Shown: in pieces, positions 10,434 through 22,316 of the stretch | Layout of the letters: the number at the start of each line of letters is the position of its first letter | Position numbering within the stretch: position 1 is the first letter of the stretch | Assembly: GCA_029204225.1 (NCBI GenBank) | Contig: MU831913.1 | Coordinates: 33,108-97,107, forward strand | DNA: 64,000 nucleotides | Direction: 5' to 3' | From: Diphasiastrum complanatum | Lineage: Eukaryota > Streptophyta > Lycopodiopsida > Lycopodiales > Lycopodiaceae | Made by a program: the position numbers and the translations under genes | The notes under the pieces: model-generated | What the model was told of the DNA's origin: nothing | The model's input: the letters and a program-made list of their open reading frames with translations, nothing else | The model's database searches: none

Positions 10434-11830
10434 ATGTTGAAGCCTATTTACCCAATCCTAAGGTACTCTAGGGTTGTTATGGATCATCCTTACGATCCAA
10501 ATTCCACAGAGGACTATCCACCAGAGATGGTCTCTCCATCTACCGAACAAGCTCGCTTCAATAGATATTATAGGATGAAATCCCAAGTCCAAGAGCCATC
10601 CACCAACCCATTTGACAGATGGGAACCAATGCGTTTTGAAGCTCCATGCAATCGACCACATTTTCATGTTGCAGAATGTTCACACGCATGAGCTCACTTA
10701 AATGGAACTTTGCAAATAATGTTCCGCGTACTGAAAAATGAACTCCCAAGTTAGATTTACCTAAGTATGACGGTAACACTAATCCTCAAAGATTTCTTCA
10801 AGTCTTTGAGAACGCATGCGATGTCCATGGCGAGACATCACCAGATGCCATGGTACAACTCTTCTCGATGACCATGATCGATCGAGCATGAGAATGTTTT
10901 TTAACCTTGATTGTGAAGATAAACGAGACTGGTCACTCTTGAAGGAAGCATTTATCAAACGCTTCAAGCCATTTCGCTTGATCAAAAGTCCTTTTGTCAA
11001 GCAAAGTAACATCAAAAGGACAAAAGATGAGAAAGTACGTGACTTCATTGAATGATTTAAAAGACTAAAAAGTCAGGTTCAAGAGCAACCAACTGACTCT
11101 ATGCTCATAATCTGGTTCCTCATTGGACTTCCACGATGGATACGACGTGAACTTTGTTCCAATGATGAATACACATCATTGAAACAAGCCATGTCTGATG
11201 TCATTCGGGAAGAAGACGAGGGATCAGATGTCGATGAGCCATGTGAACGGAGAGCACATCGTGCTGTCCAAGAAGCTCGACCAAACGAGGAAACACGAGA
11301 ACAGTTGTGAAAAACACAGATGGAGTTGCTTAACCAGCAACACCAATAACAGATGGAGAAACTCACGAAAGAGTTTCAAAATACTCTTAAGTCTATCCAA
11401 AGTTCGACGCAGGTCAGTTACCCACTGGCCAAATCCACCATAGACGAGAGCACACATGGTGCCCTCACTGTCGGGTTGCAGACACTGGCGATGAGTGTCC
11501 TTCATACCAACCAGTCCCAGATACTTCATTGATCAAATGTGACATCTGCGACTTTATGAGTCATACATCCTTCTATTGCTATTATAATCTGAGGAACCAG
11601 CCTCACAACCAGTTAGGGAGACATTATCAGCCTCCTAGACACCAGTTTGTTTCACAAAATCAAAATTAACATTATCCATCATGAAACAACCAAGTCCATG
11701 TACAAGAGTTGCCCAGACCGTCTAGACATGAACCTCAACTATAGCTGGTGCTCTTAGGACCACCTCCGAGGGCACAACCTGATCTAGGAGCACAAAAACA
11801 TAGACACCCTCAAGAATCTGCACAAAGACA
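10434..11830 (+). pseudogene. Ty3/gypsy gag, broken
   Basis: Several frames read in order as gypsy gag. An N-terminal proline-rich leader lies at 10,480-10,690. A capsid start, DLPKYDGNTNPQRFLQVFEN, runs from about 10,755 to 10,815. Charged stretches follow to 11,450, and a CCHC knuckle CDICDFMSHTSFYC near 11,540-11,585 fits CX2CX4HX4C. At least three frameshifts or stops interrupt it. No protease or polymerase follows in this orientation. It sits between the copia RNase H tail and minus-strand gypsy fragments, so it belongs to a nested or rearranged insertion. Confidence 0.8.
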
Positions 11831-12279
11831 TCTTCTAGAAAACTCCTAAGATCACTCATATCATCACGATACAGTACTTCAATCTGTTAGTTCTCAACAA
11901 TATCCAACCGACACCGCATGCTCGTGCAAACGGGATGAGTATTCCACACCACCAAAAAATCTAGCACAACTAGCCATCCAAGATGGTTATGCTCTTTTTG
12001 TTTTCAAATGTTTTTAGATACTCTAGGATATATATATATATATACAAAGATCCTGTAACAACATGGATATAATTAGTTTGCACATTGAACTTATTCTGAA
12101 CAATGGCAAGAGCAAGGATACCTTTTTGGTGCACTGTTAGCTTGGTACAAAAAGTGTTTATATTAGAGAAAGTCCAAGGACTTTCCCATTATTCTTTAGT
12201 ATAACCAAAAAGTTTTGGTAAAAGAAGGTAATCCATTTTCCATTGAAGTTCTGGACTATAAAAAGATGGAAGAAAAGAG
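11831..12279. other. No gene recognised between gag and coiled-coil ORF
   Basis: Only a short (TA)n run near 12,031-12,043 stands out. The stretch is probably the decayed post-gag part of the gypsy element. Confidence 0.4.
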
Positions 12280-13130
12280 GTTAGTTCCTGTTGGAATGTC
12301 TGAAATTCTGTCCTTAGTAGTGAATACACTACCTTGTTCTTTCACTTTTCAATCTCCTCTGGTGTAATATCGCTTTGCGGTGGCCTGACTACAAGTGGTA
12401 GTGTTGCACGTTGTGGCACAGCTGTTACAACTTTGGCAACTGCTAGATTTGTCTCCTCGGCTTCAGTCTGAAAAGATTGATCTTTCAATAGCTGCCTGAA
12501 GACTTGATCTGTTTGGTTGGCTTTTTCTGTTGTAGATGCAATTGGCGCATCAGTTTGAATTGCTTTATCTTGTTGCTAGACTAGGTCTTTGTTAGAACTC
12601 TGGACTTGGCTTGAATTGAATTTTATCTCTTCCAGTTCTTCCTTCAGTTTTTCGTAAGCAGCCATTTGCGGTTGAAGGTACTATAGCTGGAAGGTCTAGA
12701 TAATTCTTTCTTGAATATCTTTCCAAGCTATGGGATCAACCCTGTATCTACCATGAGATACGTAGGCTCCGAGTGTTACTTCGGCGCTTATTCGCCATAA
12801 AACTGCCTCCTCAGCCTGTCTCTTATAAATTTTATTGCCTTGACTTAGCATGTCTACAGAACTCTACAATTGAGAAACAGAATCCTGCAACTATTTATGG
12901 CTTGCTTCGGCACTCTCCTTATCCGCAATTGCTTTGTTGAGTTTGTCGTTCAGCTCCTTGTTTGTAGTTTTCAGAGCAGTTTGAGCATATTTTTCTTTCT
13001 GTAGGAAAGCTTGCAAGGTCTGAATCTACTGCTTGAGTAATGCATTTTTGTTTTCAAAATTGTTGGATTGCTCCTGCATTACCTCAAGTGCTTCCAGGGT
13101 AGCGTCAAACATGCCTTGGGCTTCTTCCAG
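12280..13130 (-). pseudogene. Coiled-coil accessory ORF fragment
   Basis: The minus strand encodes, with a few stops, a long heptad-rich protein. Recognisable blocks are NKELNDKLNKAIADKESAEA, a QAEEAVLW.ISAEVTLGAYV block and HGRYRVDPIAWKDIQERI. The same order and near-identical blocks occur on the + strand at about 53,500-53,920, so this is a second copy of one protein family. It has no resemblance to gag, protease, RT or integrase that I can see. Here it directly abuts a gypsy RT fragment on the same strand. A retroelement accessory or captured gene is the best guess. The length of an intact copy is unknown. Confidence 0.6.
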
Positions 13131-13423
13131 GAAGACTGAGGATAATAATCCTTTGTTGTATTAGCATTTAGTTTTCTAAAATATTGGCAAACTCTAATCT
13201 TGCATGTCTTCTTCTTAGGTACTATAACTATTGGTGACACCCACTCACTATTTAGAATAGGATATATAATGCCCGCTCCAAGACATCTATCTAATTCGTC
13301 TTTAACTAACAAGGAATACTTTCGATTTAATCTATATTGTCTTTGTCTAACATGTATTGTTCCTTGAATAAGATCTATTCTATGTTCTCCCCATTTAAAT
13401 GGTATTCCTATTAAATCATCCAT
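13131..13423 (-). pseudogene. Ty3/gypsy reverse transcriptase fragment
   Basis: The minus strand encodes the start of a gypsy RT domain. The visible blocks are RQYRLNRKYSLLVKDELDRC, AGIIYPILNSEWVSPIVIVP and CKIRVCQYFRKLN. These match RT motifs 1-2, with the 'KIRVCVDFRKLN' block; the D normally found there is replaced by Q. The domain stops before the catalytic YLDD motif and runs straight into the coiled-coil ORF. It is a truncated, non-functional fragment. Confidence 0.9.
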
Positions 13424-13679
13424 CGACTAAGCAAATACGTTTTGATATTTCTGAAGAAGTAATATATACTCTTCATGTTCCTAGTCTGATTGGTGGTAAC
13501 GGAGGGGCTTGGCCTATCGCTATAAAATCGTCTTTGTGTTTGGGAAGACTGGACTATGTTTTAAATTGCTATTTTTGCTGATGAGTAGTATAACTTCTTT
13601 TGGACATGGATAACAACTAATAGTCTGACTCATTGTCCATGGGGAGCAGAGGCTCTCAAAAGTTGACATTTTGGTGTCA

Positions 13680-13890
13680 TTTGGGTGATTAGGCGGTAAT
13701 TGCGAGATAAGAGGGCCAGAGGAAGGATTGGAAGGCTATGGGCGAGAAAAAGGATGTAGGCGAGTTAGGGCGACTAAATGGCTAATGGTGAGTTAGGATG
13801 AGTAAGCGACTGTAGGTGAGTTAGGGCAAGTTAGTGACTGATGCGAGTTAGGACAAGTTAGTTACTGATGCGAGTTAGGACGAGTTAATA
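13680..13890 (+). repeat. Degenerate short tandem repeat (gagttaggacgagttag)
   Basis: Units of about 18-30 bp built on 'gcgagttagg' and 'gacgagttagtgactgat' repeat several times, most regularly from 13,790 to 13,888. Confidence 0.7.
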
Positions 13891-13984
13891 CAAAACGTGA
13901 AGGTGTGTGGATGGTGCGGGCCTGATGGAGAGTAAAAAAAGAAAGTCTGAATGCGAGAAAATGAACAGCGTGATTTAGGAATGC

Positions 13985-16300
13985 TTATCATCTTTGCCAC
14001 GGATGCAAAGGTCTCATCATAGTCAATACCATACTCTTGAGCATATCCTTTTGCCACCAACTTTGCTTTGTAATTGTTGATTAATCCATCTTGATTAGTC
14101 TTCACTTTGAAGATTCACTTGCATTCAATTGCCTTCTTGTCCTTAGGAAGTTTCACCAATGTCCATATATTGTTTTTCATAAGAGCTTGATACTCAAGAT
14201 CTATTGCTTGGATCCACTCCTCTTTTTGCCTTGCTTCATCTACACATGTAGGTTCATCAAAAAAGGTTAGAAGTTTGTACTACCAAGAACTTGGTTACCC
14301 TTTTCATTATACATGAGCCTTGAAGGTTGTTGCCTTTTCCTTGATGTCCTCCTTGGCTTTTGACTTGAAGAAGGCTCTTCACCATCAACATCCAAAGTAT
14401 CATCAACATTGTCATTGACATCAAGAATGTTAGATCCAATCACCAGATCACCACCTGAAGAAACCTTTGGAATGTTTCCTTCATAAAAAATGACATCTCT
14501 TCCTATGACCACTTTCTTAGTTGAAGGAACACAAACTTTGTAATCCTTGCTCACATCACTATAACCAACAAATATACCTTTCTCTGAAGATGGACCCTCC
14601 TTTGTCCTATTCTCAAGAGTAATGTTCATATCAAACGCATCCAGAAGTTTTGAGAAACTTGACACTTGGCCTCCTACCAAATAGCATCTCAAAAGGTGTC
14701 TTTCCATCCAAAACAACACTCGGCCACCTATTACACAAATAATGGGCACACAACAAAGCTTCACCCTAAAAAGGTTTAGGAAGATTGGCACCTAACCTCA
14801 TTGCTTTGTCTCCTTCACATAAGGTTCTATTCTTCCTCTCATCCACTCCATTTTGTTGTGGTGTTCTTGGACTTGTGAGCTCTCTCTTGATCTCATTTGC
14901 ATCACAAAATGCTTTGAACTTGGTAGAAATGTACTCACCACCATTTTCACTCCTCAAGCACTTGATTTTGGTGTTGAATTGAATGTCCCTTGCAATCTTG
15001 AACTTGAAAAAGGCATCAAACACCTCATCCTTGCTCTTTAGTAGATAAACCCAACAAAATCTACTAAAATCATCAATAAATGTCACATACATCTTAGCAC
15101 CACCATTGCTAATTGTAGTAACTCCATGAATATCTGAATTCAGAAGTTGAAAAGGGTTACTTGATCTTGATGTAGATCTCTTGTAAGGTAACCTATGTGA
15201 CTTTGATAAAGCACATTGTTCACAAAGATGATTCATGCTAGTAAGAGATTTGGGAATGCCAAAAACAACTTGGCTCTTTGCCATCACCTCCAATTACTTG
15301 AAGTTGAGATGCCCCAATCTCTTGTGCCATACCTCTTGCATTGACAATGGCTCCTTTTCCATACATCCAACTTGGTTAGCAACAACACAAGCATAAAGTT
15401 TGAACAATTTACTTTGCCTCTTCCCTTTTGCAATCAATTCACATTCCTTCATGATCAAACAATCATCACCATTAAACTCCATCTTAAAATCTTTTTCAAA
15501 CACTAAGAAGGTTCTTAGTGATTGATGGAATGAACAAAACATTCTCCAAATTCACATTCCTATTGACAGAGAGAGATAGGAAGTTGTGCCAATCCCCTTG
15601 ATTGCACACTCACCATCATTGGTCGTGTAGATCACCTTTTTGTCACCTTCAAATGCCACCAATGATGAGTTAATACTCCTTATGAAATGTCATATGTGAT
15701 GTAGCTCCACTATCAATCCACCAAGGATCAATATCTCCATAGCATGATGACATAACAAAAGCATCATTTGAATTTTGTTCATCAACACCTTCATCAAGAG
15801 TTAGATTGTTTTGCTTCTCACTTTGATCTCTTTTCTTATTGAAGCAATCACTAGCAAAATGTCCTTTGACTCCACAATAGAAACATTTTCGCATTGATAT
15901 ATCTTTCTTCTTTCCAACAAAAGAAGAAGGCTCACCTTGATCTTGCCCTTTAAACCACTTCCTTTTGCCCTTGCACTTGAACTTGCCTTTGAGAACATAG
16001 CTTCCTCCTCTCCAACTTGAGATGTAGGAGATGATCCTCCCCTTGCTTGGAGTCTAAACTCTTCAGCCATGAAGACATCTTGCAAGTCCTCCATACCGAC
16101 AATCTCTTTTGAATAACAAAACTTTGCAGCAAGTTAGCATGTTCATCCAATAAGCCATTAAGAACAACTTTCAGAAGCTCAACATCCTTAATTCTTTCTC
16201 CAATACATGCTAATTCATCATTCAAAGCTTTAAACAAAAGCATGAGTACTTTCATCCTTATTTTGAATATTTTGAAAGATTTTCCTCCTTAGTATTAGGA
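13985..16300 (-). mobile_element. Ty1/copia gag-pol, broken
   Basis: Reading the minus strand, the copia order is intact although frames are interrupted. Gag is at about 16,290-15,900. The CCHC knuckle CFYCGVKGHFASDC is near 15,890-15,850. The protease active site WWIDSGATSHMTF is near 15,718-15,680. A pre-integrase zinc region is at 15,345-15,200 (WHKRLGHLN, then CEQCALSK). The integrase core, 15,200-14,780, shows D (FIDDFSRFCWVYLL) and E in PQQNGVDERKN. The N-terminal RT ends at LVAKGYAQEYGIDYDETFAS (about 14,060-14,000). The frame diverges at about 13,985, before the YVDD motif. The missing RT/RNase H is replaced by 3.5 kb of gypsy and other fragments; its likely end lies at 10,301-10,433. 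The gag N-terminus stops near 16,300 and no 5' LTR is obvious. Confidence 0.9.
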
Positions 16301-18571
16301 CCCTTGATGTAGACTTGGATTCGTAAAAATCAATTCAATGAACCTAGTTTATCAAAATATGTAATTATCATAGATCTATGTAAACCCAAGTTATGTTAGA
16401 AAAAAGTTTACAAAGGAAAGATTGTTTTAATCAATCCTAATTCACTAATAACAGGAAAAGAGATTCAATCATCAAAAGAAAACATCATAAGACTTTAGGA
16501 TGTGCAGAAAAATTGGGGACTTTGTTAATAATTTCATATTTTTTAATGAATATTTGTTACTTTTGATGAGAATAAGTTGGTCCTTGTTGACTCGTCAACA
16601 TATATGTTGAGTGCCCAAGTAGCGAACTAGATGAACATGATTAGGATGAATCAAAGAAATGATTTTATATTGTGTTGGATTTAATGAGGCTTGAAAATTG
16701 AGAGTTTATGCTTAGAAGTAGGGAGATACAAAAGTTAGTCTTCGAGAATCAAGATTTTTTGTACTCAGCTTGATGAACTTAGTTCATCAAAATATCTCAT
16801 TGTTTAGGGTTTAGCTTTGAGTAGTATTCAAAATTTAAAGCTATTTTTTACCAGGAAACCTATAATAAATATTATGAGCATCTTACACATTCTTGTAGAC
16901 TGAATGAAGAAACTAACTCAAAGAAACTAAGTGTTTTTTTAATTCATGCGATCTTGAAACTAATGTATTGTACAATCATTGCATACCTTGCTCTGCTTCC
17001 ATCTGAAGTAATGGCTGGTAACAACTTGATGTAGAATATTTGGACAATGATACAGCAATTTTAATCCAGTCTAAAGAAAGGTCATAATTTGTTTTGATAT
17101 TTCTTGCATCCAATCCTGAACACAAAAATTGACACATGGTAATGTTTCTCTAATTTTGAAATCAAAAAAGAGGGTTTTAAAGAGGCAAACAAGATTCTAC
17201 ATACATTCATCATCGATTCTTGAACATAAATTTACTTTTGAGTATCGTAACCATTTGCTACTAAAAAAGATGATCATTACACTGATAGACATTCTTGATT
17301 GAGAAAATTCTAAGAAGTCAACCACTGATTCAAGTTTTTCTTTCTAAGTCAAGCCTAAAGAGAAACATTGGTTCCATGAACCAGGTTGATTATGTTCTGA
17401 GAAGTAAAATTTGTCGCATAGCTTACGGTAGTCTATGATTTGAGAAAAAGTTTGGAATGTAATAGTGTTGGACACTCATTGCTAATATTTTATACATCAT
17501 CTCTTGAGAGATGATGTATTTCATAATATTTCATATTCTATAAACATACTATAAACATGGCCTGTTGGACCAGGAATTGGTCGGAATTAGTTGACACATG
17601 CCGGAATGTTGAACAAAAGGTGGCCTTAGGTTTGGGTGGCAACATTGAGGCGAACCTGCAAAAACAATCTAGGCCTTGAACGGTTACGTAAGAATAGAAA
17701 AAATGGCCATCAAAGTCATGGGCTTGTAGGTCCAAGAATGTGCAAAAAGTACAAAAAGGACCAAGTGTGGATCCTAATTTGATCCTCAAGAGGGATTAGT
17801 TGTCAGATTACTTGATCCATCAATCTACATGAGATTAAGATCAATCTAGATCAATTCTAGACACAAAATCCTAACAAGAACAATCATTGATTGAAGGTAG
17901 GTGTAATTTCTGGTTTCACACATGTGAAACATTGTCTGAGTACGGACTCCAACTTGAAAATCAAGTACACATTGATATAATCTCAAAAGAATCAAAACAA
18001 ATGTAGACAAATGGAGAGAATCACTCCAAATTGCTTCCAAAACCAAGATTGGTGTCTCACAATGATTATGGCCAAATGTGGCTCTATAGATACAATAAGT
18101 GGGAGCTCGTGGTACTGATCATCCCTCTGATCCCACATGTGTGAAGGTGCTTTGTCAAATGATGATTCATCATGCAAAACTGACACTTGGAGAAAACCTT
18201 CTATTTTGAGCAATTTTGGTCCATTTTCCTTCTATATGGAGATCTACTTGGCAATCTTCTAGAAGTTAAAATTTTCCTACTTCAGCTTATTCCACACGTG
18301 TGAGCTGTCCTCTACACATGGGATATGACACCTAACCAAAGGATGTGGCTCATGCAATCAATCGATTGATGCCATGTGTCATATGGTCTAGAAAACTAGT
18401 TTTTGGCTTTTTTAGCCACTAGAACTTGAATTTAATCATATGTACAACATATATGATTATGGTACATGACAAGTACACTAGTTTCACACGTGAGAACAGG
18501 CTCCACACATGTGTGTTTATCTATATACAAGATTTTTGGCCTCTACCAAGCTTATTTTTACATTTTTCACA
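16301..18571. other. AT-rich DNA, probably decayed copia LTR sequence
   Basis: No gene is supported. Features seen include a 28-bp hairpin at 17,492-17,519 (13-bp arms, two-base loop) and palindromic CACACGTGTG-type motifs near 17,920, 18,293 and 18,482. The stretch ends 'catttttcaca' at 18,571, followed by 'ctcctcctc'. On the minus strand that is a polypurine tract (gaggaggag) leading into TGTGAAAAATG, so the minus-strand 3' LTR of another copia element probably starts here. The same signature recurs at 20,767. Confidence 0.5.
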
Positions 18572-19198
18572 CTCCTCCTCAAAAATCTAGCTTGGTAAAT
18601 CTAGCCTGATGGAAAACATGATGATCTTGAACTTGTGACTCCATGGGCTAAATTGGTCTTTGCTGGTTCAAAAGCTGTGAAGATCAGCCAATGAGCTTGA
18701 TGTTGATCTGAAATCACCATATCCATGATAGTGCTTCTTTGATGTTGACATCTTTGATGAGCTATTTTTTAACGTTTGATAACTATAATGGACATGTACC
18801 TTATGGGGCATCTGATGAATAATAAGGGAGAATTCAAGCCTATTTTCAAAGACAATATAGATTGTGAAAGTAAAACAAATCAGAGGACTCAGGCAGAAAA
18901 CGCGTCCACCCTTGCGACTACCATTTAGATGCATCCAAGGCCTTACTGACATAGATGTGATGGCAATTTAGGACATGATTTTGAAGGGTAAGATCTTATT
19001 GAAAAAGGATAGATATTACAAAGGACATAAAGACGTGGAAGAGGTGGCCCTTAATTGCAAATATATTCGGACGTTGTAGGACGAAATCGCAACTTTTATG
19101 CGAACTCTAAGTGGAGATACAAAACATATGGGATATCAAAACATAGTTTTGATAATATTTATCTTTTATACCTTCATAGTTTTATCTTTTATGAGCAT
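18572..19198. other. Coding-like debris upstream of the 244-aa ORF
   Basis: The + strand from about 18,930 to 19,140 reads as a mostly open frame with scattered stops (for example DRYYKGHKDVEEVALNCKY). It may be decayed coding sequence belonging with the ORF at 19,374. Nothing here is recognised. Confidence 0.35.
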
Positions 19199-19502
19199 AT
19201 TAACTATTTTCCATGGCAAAGTAAAAACATCTGTTTTGATGCCACTAATCCTTCTGAATGCCATTCGCAACTCGTTTTGTACTGGAGTAGGTAGTTCAAC
19301 TTTTTTCTTGGATTTGTTGATGCTATGAAAGCATAAAAGATAAATATGAAGGCATAAAAATGAGTGGCTAAAAATGAGCATCAACAAATCCAAGAAAAAA
19401 GTTGAACTACCTACTCCAATACAAAACGAGTTGCGAATGGCATTCAGAAGGATTAGTGGCATCAAAACAGATGTTTTTACTTTGCCATGGAGAATAGTTA
19501 AT
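19199..19502. repeat. 126-bp inverted repeat (head-to-head) with 52-bp loop
   Basis: Bases 19,199-19,324 are the reverse complement of 19,377-19,502, with two mismatches in 126 bp. The loop is 19,325-19,376. The right arm is the first part of the ORF beginning at 19,374, so a transcript across this region would fold into a long hairpin containing that ORF's 5' end. Confidence 0.95.
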
Positions 19503-20108
19503 GTCTGCTTGGAAGCAGAGACAATTATTGAGATTGTGTCTACCATTGGAGTTGATAACGAGATAGGATTGGTCATATTGGACACGACTTCAAGGAAGGA
19601 TGTGTGGAGTATAGAAGGGTATAGAAGAATATTTGAATGCATTGCAAATGTGCATGTAGGAAATTCATATGTTTTTGTTGCTCTTATAGATTATGAAAAT
19701 TCTTTTCGTCAGTTGATGAAAGTTCAGGGGACAGTGGACTTATATTATGTATCGTATACAAAAGAAACTAACAAGAGCAAAAAGGTGATAAAAGGACATG
19801 ACCTTGCGGTGGTTGTTGCTCACATTTCAAAGCTGGACGAAAATGAAGATTTTGAAGGGCTAATTATAGAATCACAACCTGATATTTGCTTTCGCGAGAG
19901 CTCAAATGCAATTGAGAACCAAGATTCCGAACTACAGGGAGATGAAGTTTTGAGCAAAAAAACCAAAAGGTTTTTAACTGCTCCAATAAGTTATGAGGTC
20001 TGTGGTTTCAAAGGAGGCAACATAAGTGTTTTTCCTAAAAATTGCATGTCTTTTAGAGACGTTGTTGTGAAAAAAATTTACAGCAAAACGAATCTTAATA
20101 AATCCTAA
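19374..20108 (+). CDS. Unrecognised 244-aa protein
   Basis: This ORF of 244 codons starts MSINKSKKKVELPTPIQNEL and is unbroken. The product is basic at the N-terminus, mixed in the middle (for example YRRIFECIANVHVGNSYVF) and charged towards the C-terminus. No signal peptide, membrane segment or Cys/His motif is seen. I do not recognise a family and see no gag, pol or transposase motif. Its 5' end is duplicated in inverted orientation just upstream. Its 3' end lies in the outer arm of a larger inverted repeat, and a diverged copy of that end is at 24,600-24,655. It could be an accessory gene of a mobile element, a captured host exon, or an old viral insertion; the sequence does not decide. 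Confidence 0.45.
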   Translation: MSINKSKKKVELPTPIQNELRMAFRRISGIKTDVFTLPWRIVNVCLEAETIIEIVSTIGVDNEIGLVILDTTSRKDVWSIEGYRRIFECIANVHVGNSYVFVALIDYENSFRQLMKVQGTVDLYYVSYTKETNKSKKVIKGHDLAVVVAHISKLDENEDFEGLIIESQPDICFRESSNAIENQDSELQGDEVLSKKTKRFLTAPISYEVCGFKGGNISVFPKNCMSFRDVVVKKIYSKTNLNKS

Positions 20109-20240
20109 AAGTGATGGAGGATGCAAAAATAAAAGATCTAGATCCAAACTATGAGCTAGAATCAAGACTAGTTATCAAAACTAGCAAATTTGGCATTTAA
20201 CTCCACATTAGGCACATAGATTTGATCAAATGAACCAAAG

Positions 20241-20782
20241 TAAAGTACAACAAGCTTCTCATACCTATAAACAGGTTCAATACCTTCCAATCCAAGCAGT
20301 TAATGCATAAGAACACTCACATCCAATAGCTAGAACTCGCCACCAAAAGACAATGATGATAGAAGTGGAAAAACTCGATTTTTCTTGATTTTTGGATGGA
20401 AATCCCATCATACATTTATACTTTTCAAGCTCAGATCTGAGCATATTAGGGCACCTCTGAACTTATCATACCCTAACCCTAACATCTAACCTAATAAGTC
20501 ATTGGATCCACCCTAACTTGGGGTCAAGATCTCCAGATCCCAAAACAATAAAAAACATGCTATTTTTAGCTCCTATTTTATCTCTAGCTTATCAAAGCAC
20601 TATTTGGACTCACTCCAAAGGTGCCACTCTTGTGCTAGGTTAGGAATGAGACTTACAAAGAGTATCCTATGCTATTTGGCACGTGTGACAAGCCACAACA
20701 TGACCATAATACAATTTACAAGCCATATGACCAAAATTGGTCAAGCTAGAATTGAAAAATTTTAACACTCCTCCTCACAATT
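20241..20782 (-). mobile_element. Probable copia LTR fragment
   Basis: AT-rich, non-coding. At 20,767 the + strand reads 'attttaaca', then 'ctcctcctcacaattta'. On the minus strand this is a purine tract (gaggaggag) followed by TGTTAAAAT, the expected start of a 3' LTR. A CACGTG core occurs near 20,681. The other LTR end was not located. Confidence 0.45.
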
Positions 20783-21053
20783 TAGCTTGATGAGACTATC
20801 TTGGATCAATAATCAATACATGGATAAAAACAATATAACTTCTAGGTTCTTGCTTTGTTGAGTGACTATGATCACTCATCATGATAAGAATATGATTTGA
20901 GCTCCAAGTTCTTAAATGTAGTGAGAGCTCCAAAAAGGTTGTCTTCAAGATCCAAGCTTTGTCTTTGGTAGGTTGTTGAATGATCACCTTGGGCTGCAAA
21001 CTGTGAGTCTCCTCCTCAAAATAAACATGAAAAACAGTAGCTTTCCATAAGAT

Positions 21054-22287
21054 CTAACTTTTGTATGAAGCACATACAATCAAAGCTTGATATATCACCA
21101 TCTTAACTTTATCCACCAAAACAATGAACTCCAATTTGGCATCCTTCCAATGAAGGTCTTCATTCCTTGGAAATTCAAGAGTGAATGGATCATAAGATGA
21201 GGCATTTGAATACATATTTAAAACTCTAATCAAAGTATTAATGATCACTATTTCATCATCATAAGATATAGGATGAAAAACAATGTTCATACTAGCATCA
21301 TCAAAGGACTTTGTCAAATACATGACATGTTTTCTATCAAACACAAAATAAGATGAGTAAAGGGAGATATGGATAAAATTCCTTGATTCTCCTTTCTCTT
21401 TAGCCAAAACTTCATATTGATGTAGATTCAGATCTCTTTTGCCTTGAGACAAGTGCTTTTTCTCGATTTCCTCCTTGATGTCTTTTTTCTTCATCATGCT
21501 CACTCCCTCTTGGTGTTGCTGATGAAAACATGGATCCAAACCATGATCTTCTTCAAGACTCTCAAGGACTTTGTTTTCAAGTCTCCAAACCTGAATGTTC
21601 TCCTTCTCAATATGATCTTTCAAGTCAACAAAACAATCACCAAGATTATTTATACCAAATTTACTAGTCCACAATTGACTAATCAACAATTGCTTACCAC
21701 TAGCAATTTGCATTACATGCTTGTTAAACTTGAAACTAATGAGGCCAAATACTCTTGTATAGATATAAGTGTCCTTAAAGGATGATTCACTTATTCTCAT
21801 ACAAGGTTCACAATATTACTCTTTGAAAATGAAGTCAAATTCTTTCAACTTATGAATGAAAATGTCATGCTTACTTCTAGCATACTCAAGAGTAAGTACA
21901 TATGACAAACACCTTTCATTCCATACTTTAGAATTCAAAGGTACTTCATTACAAAACTCAGCAAATGAAGTACAAAATGTACCCCCCTTTCCAAATCAAC
22001 TTAAGAGGGTGAATGGTCTTAGTGAGAGTGTTAGAGAAAGGCAACCTATGTGCTTTAGCCAAAGCACATGCTTCACAAACCTTTTCCTCTTTTTCCATGG
22101 ATATTGGAAGGCCTAGAGCAAGCTCCTCCTTGAACATGACTTCCATAGACTTGGTGTTGATGTGACCAAGCCTCTTGTGCCACAAATCATTTGTGGTCAT
22201 CTTGTCCTCCTTGTCTACTATTGCAAATTGGTTAGGATCAACAAAAGCATCAAGCTTAAAAAACCTCCCAAGTTTGGGCACATTCAA
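21054..22287 (-). pseudogene. Copia integrase N-terminus plus unknown downstream ORF, left arm
   Basis: The minus strand encodes a GAG-pre-integrase zinc region (DLWHKRLGHINTKSM, then CEACALAKAHRLPFSN) at 22,200-22,010. After a gap comes a 248-codon frame at 21,800-21,054. That frame is not a normal copia integrase core. It has a coiled-coil-like KDIKEEIEKKHL segment and the block KHVMYLTKSFDDASMNIVFH. Its product is unknown. The same pair occurs inverted at 22,475-23,612, where the junction differs. Confidence 0.7.
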
Positions 22288-22316
22288 ATTTGAATGTTAG
22301 AAATAATCACTACCTC

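Noticed and set aside
19166-19642. 158-codon minus-strand frame
   Set aside because: It is the antisense reading of the inverted repeat and the 244-codon ORF; its second half repeats the protein read in the mirrored arm.
21444-21785. 113-codon + frame (and its mirror at 22,947-23,288 on the minus strand)
   Set aside because: Antisense shadow present in both arms of the inverted repeat.
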